From Scylla paramamosain (lineage: Eukaryota; Arthropoda; Malacostraca; Decapoda; Portunidae): DNA of 64,000 nt. Both the position numbers and the translations under genes were made by a program. The stretch lies in the NCBI RefSeq assembly GCF_035594125.1, contig NC_087197.1:8168110-8232109 (forward strand), read 5' to 3'. This document shows, one piece after another, positions 49,510-62,388 of this stretch (its first letter is position 1; every line of letters begins with the position of its first letter). The notes under the pieces were generated by a model. It made no database searches and was not told where the DNA came from. It saw nothing but the letters and a program-made list of their open reading frames with translations.

Positions 49510-50840
49510 CGCATTTAGTAAAGTTGTTCTGTTTCTTCATTAAGAGTGTTATTCATGAGTTTCAGTATTTTGGTATTTTGGCGTTTTTTGATTTGTGATT
49601 AGGGTGAACTATAAAACACTCATTATACACGTTTCTCATTATGTCCTCTTTTTTCCTTATATAGAGTGCTTTGCATCCATTTTCGAGTTTCTTTTTTATG
49701 TAACAAGCTCAAAAACACACAAAATATACTTTTTTGGTAATGTTATTCTATTCCTTCATATTGGGTAGTTTTGCCTCCGTTTTTGCGTTTTTCTACGTAA
49801 ATCTTTTAAAAGACACGTTTCCAGTAATTTTGTTTTGGATATCCATATAGAGTGACTCATATTATTTATCGTTTTGATGCTTAACATGCTTTTTGATGCC
49901 TTGTGCTTCCCGTTATAGAGTTCTGTTCATCCATTTTCGCGATTTTTGTAGGTTAGAATTTCAAAAACACTCAAAATATATCTTTTTGGTAATGTTATTC
50001 TATTTCTTCATTTTGGTTAGTTTGCATCCGTTTTAGCGTTTTGTACGTAAAACACCGAAAAGACACGTTTTCAGTAATTTTGTTTTGGATTTCCATATAG
50101 ATTGACTTCCTTGGGTTTTATCATTTTGGTTCCTAACATGCTGAAAAACACTCATAAGACAGTTTTCTGGCAAACGTTTAATTTCCTCATATAGGTGGCT
50201 TTGCATACACTTTAGGGGTTTGGTACATAACAGTCCGAAAAAAAAGCTAAATTTAACTTTTTTGATAATGTTCTTTTTTCATATAATTTCCTGAACTTTG
50301 CCCGAATTTTGGCACCTCGTTCCCTATGAAGATGAATAAGAATGAAAAAAAAAATCGTATTTTTTTACTTATTTACTTTTTTTTTTGTCAATAAAGAGTG
50401 TAATTTATGGCTTTTAGCTTTTTCGTACTTAATGAACTTAAAAACAGTCATAATACACGTTTCTCGTAATGTCCTTTCATTTCCCAAAAATACGGTTTTT
50501 TGCATATATTTAAGCGTTTTTATTGGTAACATGATCAAAAACACTCAAAATACATGTTTTTAGTAATATTCTGTTTCACCATCAAGTGTATTTTGCATGC
50601 ATTTTAGTGTTTTGGTATAAAAGGAGCTGAAAATACACTTAAAGGCAAGTTCTTGTTAAAAATTGGTTTTATTCCAATATAATGTGATTGCCCTGCTTTT
50701 TAGTGCTTTATTGCCTAACACGCTCAAAAAAACTCTAAAGACATTTCTCTGGTAATGTCATTTTTTTCCCACAAAAAAGCTGGATTCGCATGCAATTTGG
50801 GGTTTTGGTAACTAAGGATGTGAAAAGCACTCAAAATACA
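49510..50840 (-). repeat. Satellite unit, class p, hub 50319 (gttccc), I-to-G fusion
   Basis: The private fusion appears as 'gctttttgatgccttgtgc' near 49888. J near 49580 is shortened ('tattttggtattttggcg'). Confidence 0.8.
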
Positions 50841-51951
50841 AGCAATTAGTAAGATTGTTCTTTTTCTCAATTAAGAGTGTTGTTCCAGAGTTACAGCATT
50901 TTGGAATGTAAGAAACTTCTTAATATACACGAGTTTTTGCGTTTTTTGCCTTGTAGTTCTTGTGAAACTATAAAACACTCGTTATACACGTTTCTCGTAA
51001 TGTCCTTTTCCTTCCCATTATAGAGTGCTTTCCATCCATTTTCGCGTTTTTTGTAGGTAACAATTTGAAAAACACTTAAAATATACCTTTTCGGTAATGT
51101 TATTTTATTTCTTCATATTGGTTGGTTTGCATCCGTTTTAGCGTTTTTCTACGTAAAACACCGAAAAGACACGTTTTTAGTTATTTTGTTTTGGATTCCC
51201 ATATAGATTGAATTCCATGTTATTTATCGTGTTGGTTTTTAACATGCTAAAAAACACTCATATGACCGTTTTCTGGTAAAGACATTTAATTTCCACATAT
51301 AGGTGGCTTTGCATGCACTTTAGGGGTTTGGTACATAACAGTTCGAAAAAAAAAAAGCTAAATTTAACTTTTTTGATAATGTTCTTATTTCACATAATTT
51401 CCTAAAATTTGCCCGAATTTTGGCATTTCGGTACCTGTGAAGATGAATAAGAAAGGAAAAAAAAATTGTATTTATATATTTTTTTTATTTATTTATTGTT
51501 TCTCAATAAAGAGTGTTATTTGTGGCTTTTAGCTTTTTGGTAATTAATGAACTTAAAAACACTCATAATACTCGTTTCTCGTAATCTCCTTTCGTTTCCC
51601 AAAAATAGTGTTCTTTGCATTTATTTAAGCGTTTTTATTGGTAACATGATCAAAAACACTCAAAATACATGTTTTTGGTAATGTTATACTGTTTCCCCAT
51701 AAAGAGTGTTTTGCATGCGTTTTAGTGTTTTGGTATATAAGCAGCTCAAAAACACATAAATGCAAGTTCTTGGTAAAAACTTGTTTTCCTCCAACGTAAT
51801 GTGATTGCCCTCCTTTTTAGTGCTTTATTTTGTATCATGCTCAAAAACACTCAAAAGACACTTTTCTGGTAAAGTCTTTTTTTTTCCCAGAAATTTATTT
51901 TCGCATGCAATTTTGGGTTTTGATAAGAATACAAAAAGCAATCAAAATACA
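50841..51951 (-). repeat. Satellite unit, class p, hub 51430
   Basis: Complete. In B/C the variant 'ttttcctccaacg' links it to 58237-59364 and its neighbours. Confidence 0.8.
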
Positions 51952-53036
51952 CGCATTTATTAGGGCTGTTCTGTTTCTCAATTAGGAGTGTTATACATGA
52001 GTTTTAGCATTTTTGTATCTAGGAAACCTCTCCATATACACGAGATTTTGCGTTTTTCGCCTCGCGGTTCTTATGAACTATAAAACACTCATTATACACT
52101 TTTCTTGCAATGTCCTTTTCTTTCCCAATATAGAGTGCTTTGCATAAATTTTCGCGTTTTTTGTAGGTAACATGCTCAAAAACACTCAAAATATACCTTT
52201 TTAGTAACGTTTTTCTATTTCTTGATATTGGTTGCTTTGCATCCGTTTTAGAGTTTTTCTACGTAAAACACTGAGAAGACACGTTTTCAGTAGCTTTTTT
52301 TTTTGGATTCCCCTATAGAGTGAGTTTTTTTTTATTATTTATCGTTTTGGTGCCTAACATGCTAAAAAAAAAACACTCAAAACACATATTTCTGGTAAGG
52401 TCGTTTAATTTCCTCTTTGCATGCACTTTAAGGTTTGGTACATAAGAGTCCAATAAAAAAAAACCGGAAATTAACTTTTTTGATAACACTCTTCTATCAT
52501 ATGATTGCCCTGAATTTTCCCAGAATTTTGGCATCTCGGTACCTATGAATATGAATAACAAAAAAAAAAAAATCCTATTTCTTTATATTTTTTTTTATTT
52601 TCTAAATAAAGGCCTTAAAAAAAATTAAAAAAATTAAAAAAACACTCATAATACACGTTTCTCGTAATATCCTTTTGTTTCCCAAACATAATGTTCTTTG
52701 CATGTAATTAAGCGTTTATATAGATAACAATATCAAGAACACTCAAAATACATGTTTTTGGTAATGTTCTGTTTCTCCATAAAGTTTGTTTTTGTATGGG
52801 TTTTAGCGGTTTGATATATAAGGACATCAAAAACACTTAAAGGCAAATTTTTGGTATAAATTAGTGTTATTCCAATGTAATATGATTGCCCTGCTTTTTA
52901 GTGCTTTATTGCCTATCACGCTCAAAAACACTTAAAAGACACTTTTCTGGTAATGTCATTTTTTTCTCACATAAAGGTGGTTTTGCATACAATTTGCGGT
53001 TTTGGTAACTAAGAATGTGAAAAGCACTCAAAATAC
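51952..53036 (-). repeat. Satellite unit, class q, hub 52538
   Basis: F is shortened near 52414. E is largely replaced by a duplicated 'aaaaaaattaaaaaaatt' tract near 52618-52640. Confidence 0.8.
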
Positions 53037-54136
53037 ACGCATTTAGTAAGGTTGTTCTGTTTCTCAATTAAGAGTGTTATTCATGAGTTTCAGCATTTTT
53101 GTATTTAGGAACCTTCTCCATATACAGGAGTTTTTGTGTTTTTAGCCTTTTGGTTCTTTTGAACTATAAAAAACTCATTATACATGCAAAATCCTTTTGT
53201 TTTTTAATATAGAGTGCTTTGCATCAATTTTCGCGTTTTTTTGTAGGTAACAAGCTCAAAAACACTCAAAATATACCTTTTTGGTAATGTTTTTCTATTT
53301 CTTGATATTGGTAGGTTTGCATCCGTTTTAGCGTTTTTCTACGTAAAAGAAAGAAAAAACACTTTTTTAGTGTTTTTATTTTGGATTCTCATATAGAGTG
53401 AGTTCCTTATTATTTATCGTTTTGGTGCCTAACATGCTGAAAAACACTCAAAAAAACAGATTTCTGGTAAGCTCGTTTAATTTCCTCATATAGGAGTCTT
53501 TGGATGCACTTTACGGTTTGGTACATAAGAGTCCGAAAAAAAAAGCTAAAATTTACTTTTTTGATAATTTTTGTTTTAACGTATAATAGTCCTGAATTTT
53601 CCCAGAATTTTGGCATTTCGGTACCTATGAAGATGAATAACAAAAAAAAAAATCTTATTTTTTTATTTTATTACTTTTTTTTCTAAATAAAGAGTGTTAT
53701 TTGTGGGTTTTAATTTTTGGTACTTAAGGAACTTAAAAACACTTATAATACACATTTCTCGTAATGTCCTTTCGTTTCTTAAACATAAGGTTTTTTGCAT
53801 GTATTTAAGCGTTTTTATAGATAACATGATCAAAAACACTCAAAATATATGTTTTTGGTAATTTTATTCTCTTTCTCCATAAAAGGTGTTTTGCATGCGT
53901 TTTAGCGTTTTCGTATATAATTAGCTCAAAAACACTTAAAGGCAAGTTCTTGGTAAAAGTTGTTATTATTCCCATGTAATGTGATTCCCCTGCTTTTTAG
54001 TGCTTTATTGCCTAACACGCTCAAAAACACTCAAAAAACACTTCTCTGGTAATATCATTTTTTTCCCAAATAAAGCTAGTTTTGCATGGAATTTTGAGTT
54101 TTGGTAACTAAGAATGTGAAAAAAAACTCAAAACAC
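53037..54136 (-). repeat. Satellite unit, class q, hub 53620
   Basis: Complete. H has 'cgtaaaagaaagaaaaaac' (53343-53361) in place of the usual 'cgtaaaacactgagaagac', as does the copy near 41757. Confidence 0.8.
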
Positions 54137-55773
54137 AGTTTTTAGTAAGGTTGTTCTATTTCCCAATTAAAAGTGTTATTCATGAGTTTCAGCATTTTGG
54201 TATGTAAGAAACTTTTCTAATACACACATTTGGTAAGGTTTTTCTGTTTCAAAATTAAAAGTGTTATTGATGAGTTTCAGCTTTTTGGTATGTAAGAAAC
54301 TTCTTTATGTACACGAGTTTTTGAGTATTTTACCTTGTGGTTCTTGTCAAACTATAAAACACTCATACACGTTTCTCGTAATGCCCTCTTCTTTGCCAAT
54401 ATAAAGTGCTTTCCATCCATTTTTGCATTTTTTGTAGGTAACAAGCTCAAAAACACAACAAAATATATCTTTTTGGTAATGTTATTCTATTTCTTCATAT
54501 TGGTTGGTTTGCATCCGTTTTAGCGTTTTTCTACGTAAATCATTGAAAACACACGTTTTAAGTAATATTGTTCAAAAATTCAAAAAATTGCTGAAAAACA
54601 CTCAAGAGACAGGTTTCTGGTAAAGTCGTGTAATTTCCCCATATAGGTGGATTTGCATGCACTTCAGAGTTTGTACATAACTCCGGAAAAAAGCTAAAAT
54701 TATTTTTTTTATAATGATTTTTTTTTTTACAAAATTTCCATGAATTTTGGCAGAATTTTGGCATCTCGGTACCTATGAAGATGAATAACAAATTTTTTTT
54801 TTTCAATAAAAAGTTATTTTTGGGTTTTAGCTTTTTGGTACTTAAGGAACTTAAAAATCACTCATAATACACGTTTCTCGTAATGTTCTTTCGTTTCCCA
54901 AAAATAAGGTTCTTTGCATGTATTTAAGCGTTTTTATACATAACATGATCAAAAACACTGAAAATACATGTATTTGGTAATGTTATTCTGTTTCTCCATA
55001 AAATGTATTTTGCATGCGTTTTAGCGTTTTGGTACGTAAGTGGCTGAAAAACACTTAAAGGTAAGTTCTTGGTAAAATTTGGTTTTATTCCCATGTAATG
55101 TGATTGCCCTGGCATTTAGTGCTTTATTGCGTACCACGCTTAAAAACACTGAAAAGACATGCAAAGCCTCCCATATGAGGAAATTAAAGACGTTACCAGA
55201 AATCTGTCTTTTGGGTGTTTTTTTAGCATGTTAGACACCAAAACGATAAATAATAAGAAACTCACTCTATGTGGGAATCCAAAAGAAAATTACTGAAAAC
55301 GTGTCTTCTCAGTGTTTTACGTAGAAAAACTCTAAAACTGATACAAACCAACCAATATCAAGAAGCAGAATAACATTACAAAAAATGTATATTTTGAGTG
55401 TTTTTGTGCTTGTTTCCTACAAAAAAATCGCGAAAATTGATACAAAGCATTCTATATTGGGAAAGAAAGGGATATTGCAAGAAAAGTGTATAATGAATGT
55501 TTTATAGTTCAAAAAAGCCACAAGGCAAAAAACGCAAAAACTCGTGTATATGCTGAAACTCTTCAATAACACTAAAAGGCAAGTTCTTCGTAAAAGTTGG
55601 TTTTATTCCCATGTAATGTGATTGCCCTGCTTTTTAGTGCTTTATTGCCTAACACGCTCAAAAACACTCAAAGACACTTTTCTGGTAATGTCATTTTTTT
55701 CCCACATAAAGCTAGTTTCGCATGGAATTTGGGGTTTTGGTAACTAAGAATGTAAAATAACACTCAAAATACA
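54137..55773 (-). repeat. Satellite unit, class s, hub 54768, J2 duplicated, with module M5
   Basis: On the minus strand: A, B, C(start), [M5], B, C, D, E, then the s-type X, F, shortened G ('aaaaaattgctgaaaaac'), H, I, J1 and two J2 copies (second near 54215). The change from outer-arm to P4 sequence lies in the E/X tract near 54800. Confidence 0.8.
55158..55572 (+). repeat. Inverted module M5
   Basis: F(part)-G-H-I-J on the + strand. It keeps H and I and has the 24-bp J loss, like its mirror partner M1. Its right end is eroded: 'caataacac' runs directly into the C monomer remnant. Confidence 0.9.
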
Positions 55774-57133
55774 CGCATTTAGTAAGGTTGTTCTGTTTCT
55801 TGATTAAGAGTGTTATTCATGAGTTTCAGTATTTTGGTATCTTAGAAACTTCTCCATATAGTCGAGTTTTTGCGTTTTTTGCCTTGTGATTCTGGTGAAA
55901 CTATAAAACACTCATTATACACGTTTCTCGTTATGTCCTTTTTTTTCTTTTTACTTATATAGAGTGCTTTGCATATATTTTCGCTTTTTTTTTATGTAAC
56001 AAGCTCAAGAACACACAAAATGTATGTTTTGGTAATGTTATTCTATTTCTTCATATTGGTTGGTTTGCATCTGTTTTAGCGTTTTTCTACGTAAATCTTT
56101 TAAAAGACACGTTTCCAATAATATTGCTTTGGATTTCCATATAGAGGGACTTTAGTATTATTTATCGTTTTGGTGCCTAAAATGTTTTTTGGTGCCTTTT
56201 GCCTCACAATATAGAGTTCTTTCCATCCATTTTCGCGTTTTTTGTAGGTAACAATATCAAAAACACTCAAAATATACCTTTTTAGTAATGTTATTCTATT
56301 TCTTCATTTTGGTTGGTTTGCATCCGTTTTAGCGTTTTCTACGTAAAACACCGAAAAGACGTGTTTTCAGTAATTTATTTTTGGATTCCCATATAGATTG
56401 ACTTCCTTGTGTTTTATCGTGTTGTTTCCTAACATGCTGAAAAACCCTCATAAGTCAGTTTTCTGGCAAAGACGTTCAATTTTCCCATATAGGTGGGTTT
56501 GCATGCAATTTAGGGGTTTGGTACATAACAGTCCGAAAAAAAAGCTAAATGTAAATTTTTTGATAATGTTCTTATTTTATATAATTTCCTGAACTTTGCC
56601 CGAATTATGGCACCTCCTTACCTGTGAAGATAAATAAAAATGAAAAAAAAATATCGTATTTTTTTATTTATTTATTTATTTTTTTCTCAATCATGAGTGT
56701 AATTTGTGGCTTTTAGCTTTTCCGTACTTAATGAACTTAAAAACACTCATAATACACGTTTCTCGTAATGTCGTTTCGTTTCCCAAAAATAGGGTTCTTT
56801 GCATGCATTTAAGCGATTTTATTGGTAACATGATCAAAAACACTCAAAATACATGTTTTTGGTAATGTTATTCTGTGTCACCCTAAAGTATATTTTGCAT
56901 GCATTTTAGAGTTTTGGTATGTAAGGAGCTCAAATACACTTGAAGGCAAGTTCTTGTTAAAAATTGGTTTTATTTCAATGTAATGTCAATGTAATGTAAT
57001 GTTATTGCCTAACACGCTCAAAAACACTCAAAAGACATTTTTCTGGTAATGTCATTTTTTTCCCACATAAAGCTGGTTTCGCATGCAATTTGGGGTTTTG
57101 GTAACTAAGGATGTGAAAAGCACTCAAAATACA
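55774..57133 (-). repeat. Satellite unit, class p, hub 56617 (cttacc), I-to-G fusion
   Basis: The private fusion appears as 'ttttttggtgccttttgcc' near 56185. B near 56980-57000 has a tandem 'aatgt' duplication and has lost its centre. Confidence 0.8.
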
Positions 57134-58236
57134 CGCAATTAGTAAGATTGTTCTGTTTCTCAATTAAAAGTGTTGTTCCAGAGTTTCAGCATTTTGGAAT
57201 GTAAGAAACTTCTCTATATACACGAGTTTTTGCGTTTTTTGCCTTGTAGTTCTTGTGAAACTATAAAACACTCATTATACATGGTTCTCGTAATGTCCTT
57301 TTGCTTCCCAATATAGAGAGCTTTCCATCTATTTTCGCTTTTTTTGTAGGTAACAATTTCAAAAACACTCAAAATATACCTTTTTAGTAACGTTTTTCTA
57401 TTTCTTTTTATTGGTTGGTTTGCATCCGTTTTAAAATTTTTCTACGTAAAACACCGATAAAACACGTTTTTAGTAATATTGTTTTGGATTCCCATATAGA
57501 TTGACTTCCATGTTATTTATCGTGTTGGTTCCTAAGATGCTGAAAAACACTCATAAGACCGTTTTCTGGCAAAGACGTTTCATTTCCCCATATAGGTGGC
57601 TTTGCATGCACTTTAGGGGTTTGGTACATAATAGTCCGAAAAAAAACTAAACAACTTTTTTGATAATGTTCTTATTTCACATAATTTCATGAATTTTGCC
57701 CGAGTTTTGGCATCTCGGTACCTGTGAAGATGAATAAGAAAGAAAAAAATATCGTATTTTTTTTTATTTATTTATTGTTTCTCAATAAAGAGTGTTATTT
57801 GTGGCTTTTAGCTTTTTGGTAATTAATGAACTTAAAAACACTCATAATACACGTTTCTCGTAATCTCCTTTCCTTTCCTAAAAATAGAGTTCTTTGCATG
57901 TATTTTAGCGTTTTCATTGGTAACATGATCAAAAACACTCAAAATATATGTTTTTGGTAATATTATTCTGTTTCACCATAAAGAGTGTTTTGCATGCATT
58001 TTAGTGTTTTGGTATATAAGGAGCTCAAAAAACACGTAAAGGCAAGTTCTTGGTAAAAATTCGTTTTCCTCCAATGTAATGTGATTGCCTTCCTTTTTAG
58101 TGCTTTATTGCCTATCACGCTAAAAAAAAGACTCATAAGACACTTTTCTGGTAAAGTCTTTTTTTTTCCCACAAATCTATTTTCGCATGCAATTTGGGGT
58201 TTTGGTAACTAAGAATGTGAAAAGCACTGAAAATAC
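57134..58236 (-). repeat. Satellite unit, class p, hub 57717
   Basis: Complete. Mirror of 6460-7548, without the F deletion. Confidence 0.85.
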
Positions 58237-59364
58237 ACGCATTTATTAAGGTTGTTCTGTTTCTAAATTAGGAATGTTATACATAAGTTTCAGCATTTTT
58301 GTATCTAGGAAACCTCTCCATATACACGAGATTTTGCGTTTTTTGCCTTGTGGTTCTTTTGAACTATAAAACACTCATTATACACTTTTCTTGCAATGTC
58401 CTTTTGTTTTTCAATATAGTGTGCTTTGCATCAATTTTTGCGTTTTTCGTAGGTAATAAGCTCAAAAACACTCAAAATATACCTTTTTAGTAACGTTTTT
58501 CTATTTCTTTATATTGGTTGCTTTGCATCCGTTTTAGTGTTTTTCTACGTAAAACACTGAGAAGACACGTTTTCAGTAACTTTGTTTTGGATCCCCATAT
58601 AGAGGTGAGTTCCTTATTATTTATCGTTTTGGTGCTTAACATGCTAAAAAACACTCAAATCACAGATTTCTGGTAAAGTCGTTAATTTTTTTTTCATATA
58701 GGAGGCTTTGCATGCACTTTAGGGTTTGGTACATAACAATTCGAAAAAAAAATCTGAAATTAACTTTTTTTATAATATTCTTTTATCATACGATTGCCCT
58801 GAATTTTCCCAGAATTTTGGCATCTCGGTACTATGAAGATGAATAACAAAAAAAAAAAAAAAAATCCATTTTTTTATATATTTTTTTTTATTTTTTTTTT
58901 TATTTTCTGAATAAAGAGTGTTATTTGTGGGTTTTAGCTTTTTAGTACTTGAAGAACTTAAAAAAAAACACTCATAATACACGTTTCGTGATGTCCTTTT
59001 GTTTCCCAAACATAATGTTCTTTGCATGTATTTAAGCGTTTTTATAGATAACATGATCAAAAAACGCTCAAAATATATGTTTTTGGTAATATTATTTTGT
59101 TTCTCCATAAAATTTGTTTTGCATGCGTTTTAGCGGTTTGTTATATAAGGAGCTCAAAAACACTTAAAGGCAAGTTTTTGGTGTAAATTGGTGTTATTGT
59201 AATGAAATTTCATTGCCATGCTTTTAAGTGCTTTATTGCCTATCACGCTCAAAAACACTTAAAAGACACTTTTCTGGTAATGTCATTTTTTTCTCACATG
59301 AAGGTGGTTTCGCATGTAATTTGGGGTTTTGATAACTAAGAATGTGAAAAGCACGCAAAATACA
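58237..59364 (-). repeat. Satellite unit, class q, hub 58827 (ggtact)
   Basis: Mirror of 5343-6459. Both have lost the same hub base, and both have the 'ggatccccatatagaggtg' variant (here 58589-58607). Confidence 0.85.
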
Positions 59365-60469
59365 AGCATTTAGTAAGGTTGTTCTGTTTCTCAGTTAAGA
59401 GTGTTATTCATGAGTTTCAGCTTTTTGGTATCTAGGAACATTCTCCATATACACGAGTTTTTGTGTTTTTTTGCCTTTTGGTTCTTTTGAACTACAAAAA
59501 CTCATTATACACTTTTCTTGCAAAGTCCTTTTGTTTTCTTATGTAGAGTGCTTTGCATCAATTTTCCCATTTTTTTTGTAGGTAACAAGCACAAAAACAC
59601 TCAAAATATACCTTTTTGGTAATGTTTTTCTATTTGTTGATATTGGTTGGTTTGCATCCGTTTCAGCGTTTTTCTACGTAAAACACTGAAAAGACACGTT
59701 TTCAGCAATTTTGTTTTGGATTCTCATATAAGGTGAGTTCCTTATTATTTATCGTTTTGGTGCCTAACATGCTGAAAAAACACTCAAAAAACAGATTTCA
59801 GGTAAGGTCGTTTAATTTCCTCATATAGGAGTCTTTCGATGCACTTTAGGGTTTGGTATATAACAATCCGAAAAAAAAGCTAAAATTAACTTTTTTGATA
59901 ATTTTCTTTGATCATATAATAGCCCTGAATTTTCCCAGAATTTTGGAATCTCGGTACCTATGAAGATGAATAACAAAAAAAAAATCCTATTTTTTTTTAT
60001 TTTCTTACTTTTTTTTCTAAATAAAGAGTGTTATTTGTGGGTTTTATCTTTTTGGTACTTAAGGAACTTAAAAACACTTATAATACACATTTCTCGTAAT
60101 GTCCTTTCGTTTCGCAAACATAAGGTTCTTTATATGTATTTAAGCCTTTTTATAGATAACATGATCAAAACCCAAAAAATATATGTTTTTGGTAATTTTA
60201 TTGTTTCTCCATAGAAGGTGTTTTGCATGCGTTTTAGCGTATTGGTATGTAATGAGCTCAAAAACACTTAAAGGCAAGTTCTTGGTAAAAGTTGTTTTTA
60301 TTCCCATGTAATGTTATTACCCTGCTTTTTAGTGCTTTATTGCCTAACACGCTCAAAAACACTCAAAAGACACTTTTCTGGTAATATCATTTATATCCCA
60401 CATAAAGCTAGTTTTGCATGGAATTTGGGAATTTCGTAACTAAGAATGTGAAAAAAAACTCAAAACACA
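59365..60469 (-). repeat. Satellite unit, class q, hub 59953
   Basis: Complete. Mirror of 4258-5342. Confidence 0.85.
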
Positions 60470-61571
60470 GGCATTAATAAGATTTTTCTATTTCTTAATT
60501 AAAAGTGTTATTCATGATTTTCAGCATTTTCGTAGGTAAGAATCTTTTCTAATACACACATTTGGTAAGGTATTTCTGTTTCAAAATTAAAAGTGTTATT
60601 CATGAGTTTCATCTTTTTGGTATGTAAGAAACTTTTTTTAGTTTTTTACCTTGTGGTTCTTGTCAAACTATAAAACACTCATACACGTTTCTCGTAATGT
60701 CCTTTTCTTTGCCAATATAAAGTGCTTTCCATCTATTTTTTGCTTTTTTTGTAGGTAACAAGCTCAAAAACACATCAAAATATATCTTTTTGGTAATGTT
60801 ATTGTATTTCTTCTTATTGGTTGGTTTACATCCGTTTTAGCGTTTTTTTAAGTAAATAACTGAAAAGACACGTTTTCAGTAATATTGTTGAAATTGCTGA
60901 AAAACACTCAAAAGACAGGTTTCTGGTAAAGTCGTGTAATTTCCCCATATAGGTGGATTTGCATACACTTCAGGGTTTGTACATAACTCCGGAAAAAGGC
61001 TAAAATTAATTTTTTTATAAAGATTTTTTTTACAAAATTTCCATGAATTTTGCCAGAATTTTGGCATCTCGGTACCTATGAAGATGAATAACAAAAAAAA
61101 AAAGTTTTTTTTTCTCTCTATAAAGAGTGTTATTTGTGGGTTTTAGCTTTTTGGTACTTAAGGAACTTAAAAACACTCATAATACACGATTTTCGTAATG
61201 TCCTTTTGTTATACAAACATAGGGTCCTTTACATGTAATTAAGCGTTTTTATAGGTTACATAATAAAAAAAAACTCAAAATACATGTTTTTTGTAATGTT
61301 ATTCTGTTTCTCCATAAAGGGTGTTTTGCATGCTTTTTAGCGATTTGGTATGTAAGGAGTAAAAAAACACTTAAAGGCAAGTTCTTCGTAAAAGTTGGTT
61401 TTATTCCCATGTAATGTGATTGTTCTGCTTTTTAGTGCTTTGTTGCATATCACGCTCAAAAACACAAAAAAGACACTTTTTTGGTAATGTCATTTTTTTT
61501 CCACATAAAGGTAGTTTCGCATGTAATTTGGGATTTTCGTAACTAAGAATGTGAAAAACACTCAAAATACA
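60470..61571 (-). repeat. Satellite unit, class s, hub 61071, J2 duplicated
   Basis: Mirror of 3125-4257, with shortened G near 60890 and two J2 copies (about 60470-60550 and 60551-60635). Confidence 0.85.
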
Positions 61572-62388
61572 CCCATTTGGTAAGGTAGTTCTGTTTCTCA
61601 ATTGAAAGTGTTATTCATGCATTTCAGCATTTTGGTATGTAAGAAACTTCTCTATATACACTAATTTTTTTCGTTTTTTGCCTTGTGGTTCGTGTGAAAC
61701 TATAAAACACTCATTATACACGTTTTTCGTAATGTTCTTTTATTTCCCAATATAGTGTGCTTTCCATCCATTTTCGCATTTTTTGTAGGTAACAAGCTGA
61801 AAAACACTCAAAATATATCTTTTTGGTAATGTTATTGTATTTCTTCATATTGGTTGGCTTGCATCCGTTTTAGCGTTTTTCTTCGTAAATCACTGAAAAA
61901 GACACGTTTTCAGTAGTATTGTTGAAATTGCTGGAAAAAACACTCAAAAGACAGATTTCTGGTAAAGTCGTGTAATTTCCCCATATAGTTGGCTTTGCAT
62001 GCACTTCTGGGTTTGGTACGTAATTCCGGAAAAAAGCTAAAATTTTTTTTTATAATGTGTTTTTTACATAATTTCCCTGAATTTTGCCTGAATTTTGGCA
62101 TCTTCATACCTATTTAGATGAATAACAAAAAAAATATATATTTTTTTAGTTATTTATTTTTTCTCTATTTGTGGGTTTTTGTTTTTTGGTACTTAAGTAA
62201 CTTAAAAACAATCATAATACACGATTTTCGTAATGTCCTTTCGTTTCACAGACATAGGGTTCTTTGCATGTATTTAAGCGTTTTTATAGGTAACATGATC
62301 AAAAACACTCAAAATAATGTAACAAAATAATGTATACATGTAATTTGGGATTTTCGTAACTAAGAATGTGAAAAACACTCAAAATACA
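61572..62388 (-). repeat. Satellite unit, class s, hub 62105 (catacc), B and C deleted
   Basis: Mirror of 2306-3124. The D/A join carries a 12-bp direct duplication at 62310-62334. Confidence 0.85.
62310..62334. repeat. 12-bp duplication at the A/D join
   Basis: 'caaaataatgta' occurs at 62310-62321 and again at 62323-62334. In the mirror join at 2365-2385 one of the two copies has mutated. Confidence 0.85.

Larger units (their letters stand above)
48551..54790 (-). repeat. Super-repeat copy P4
   Basis: Read on the minus strand: s (54768), J2 duplication (about 54210), q (53620), q (52538), p (51430), p (50319), I-to-G fusion (49890), module M4, r (48551). It is a direct repeat of P5 with an offset of about 6.3 kb. 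Confidence 0.8.
54830..61076 (-). repeat. Super-repeat copy P5
   Basis: Read on the minus strand: s (61071), J2 duplication (60555), q (59953), q (58827), p (57717), p (56617), I-to-G fusion (56195), module M5. The r unit that should follow is replaced at the E/X tract by the s unit of P4. Confidence 0.8.
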
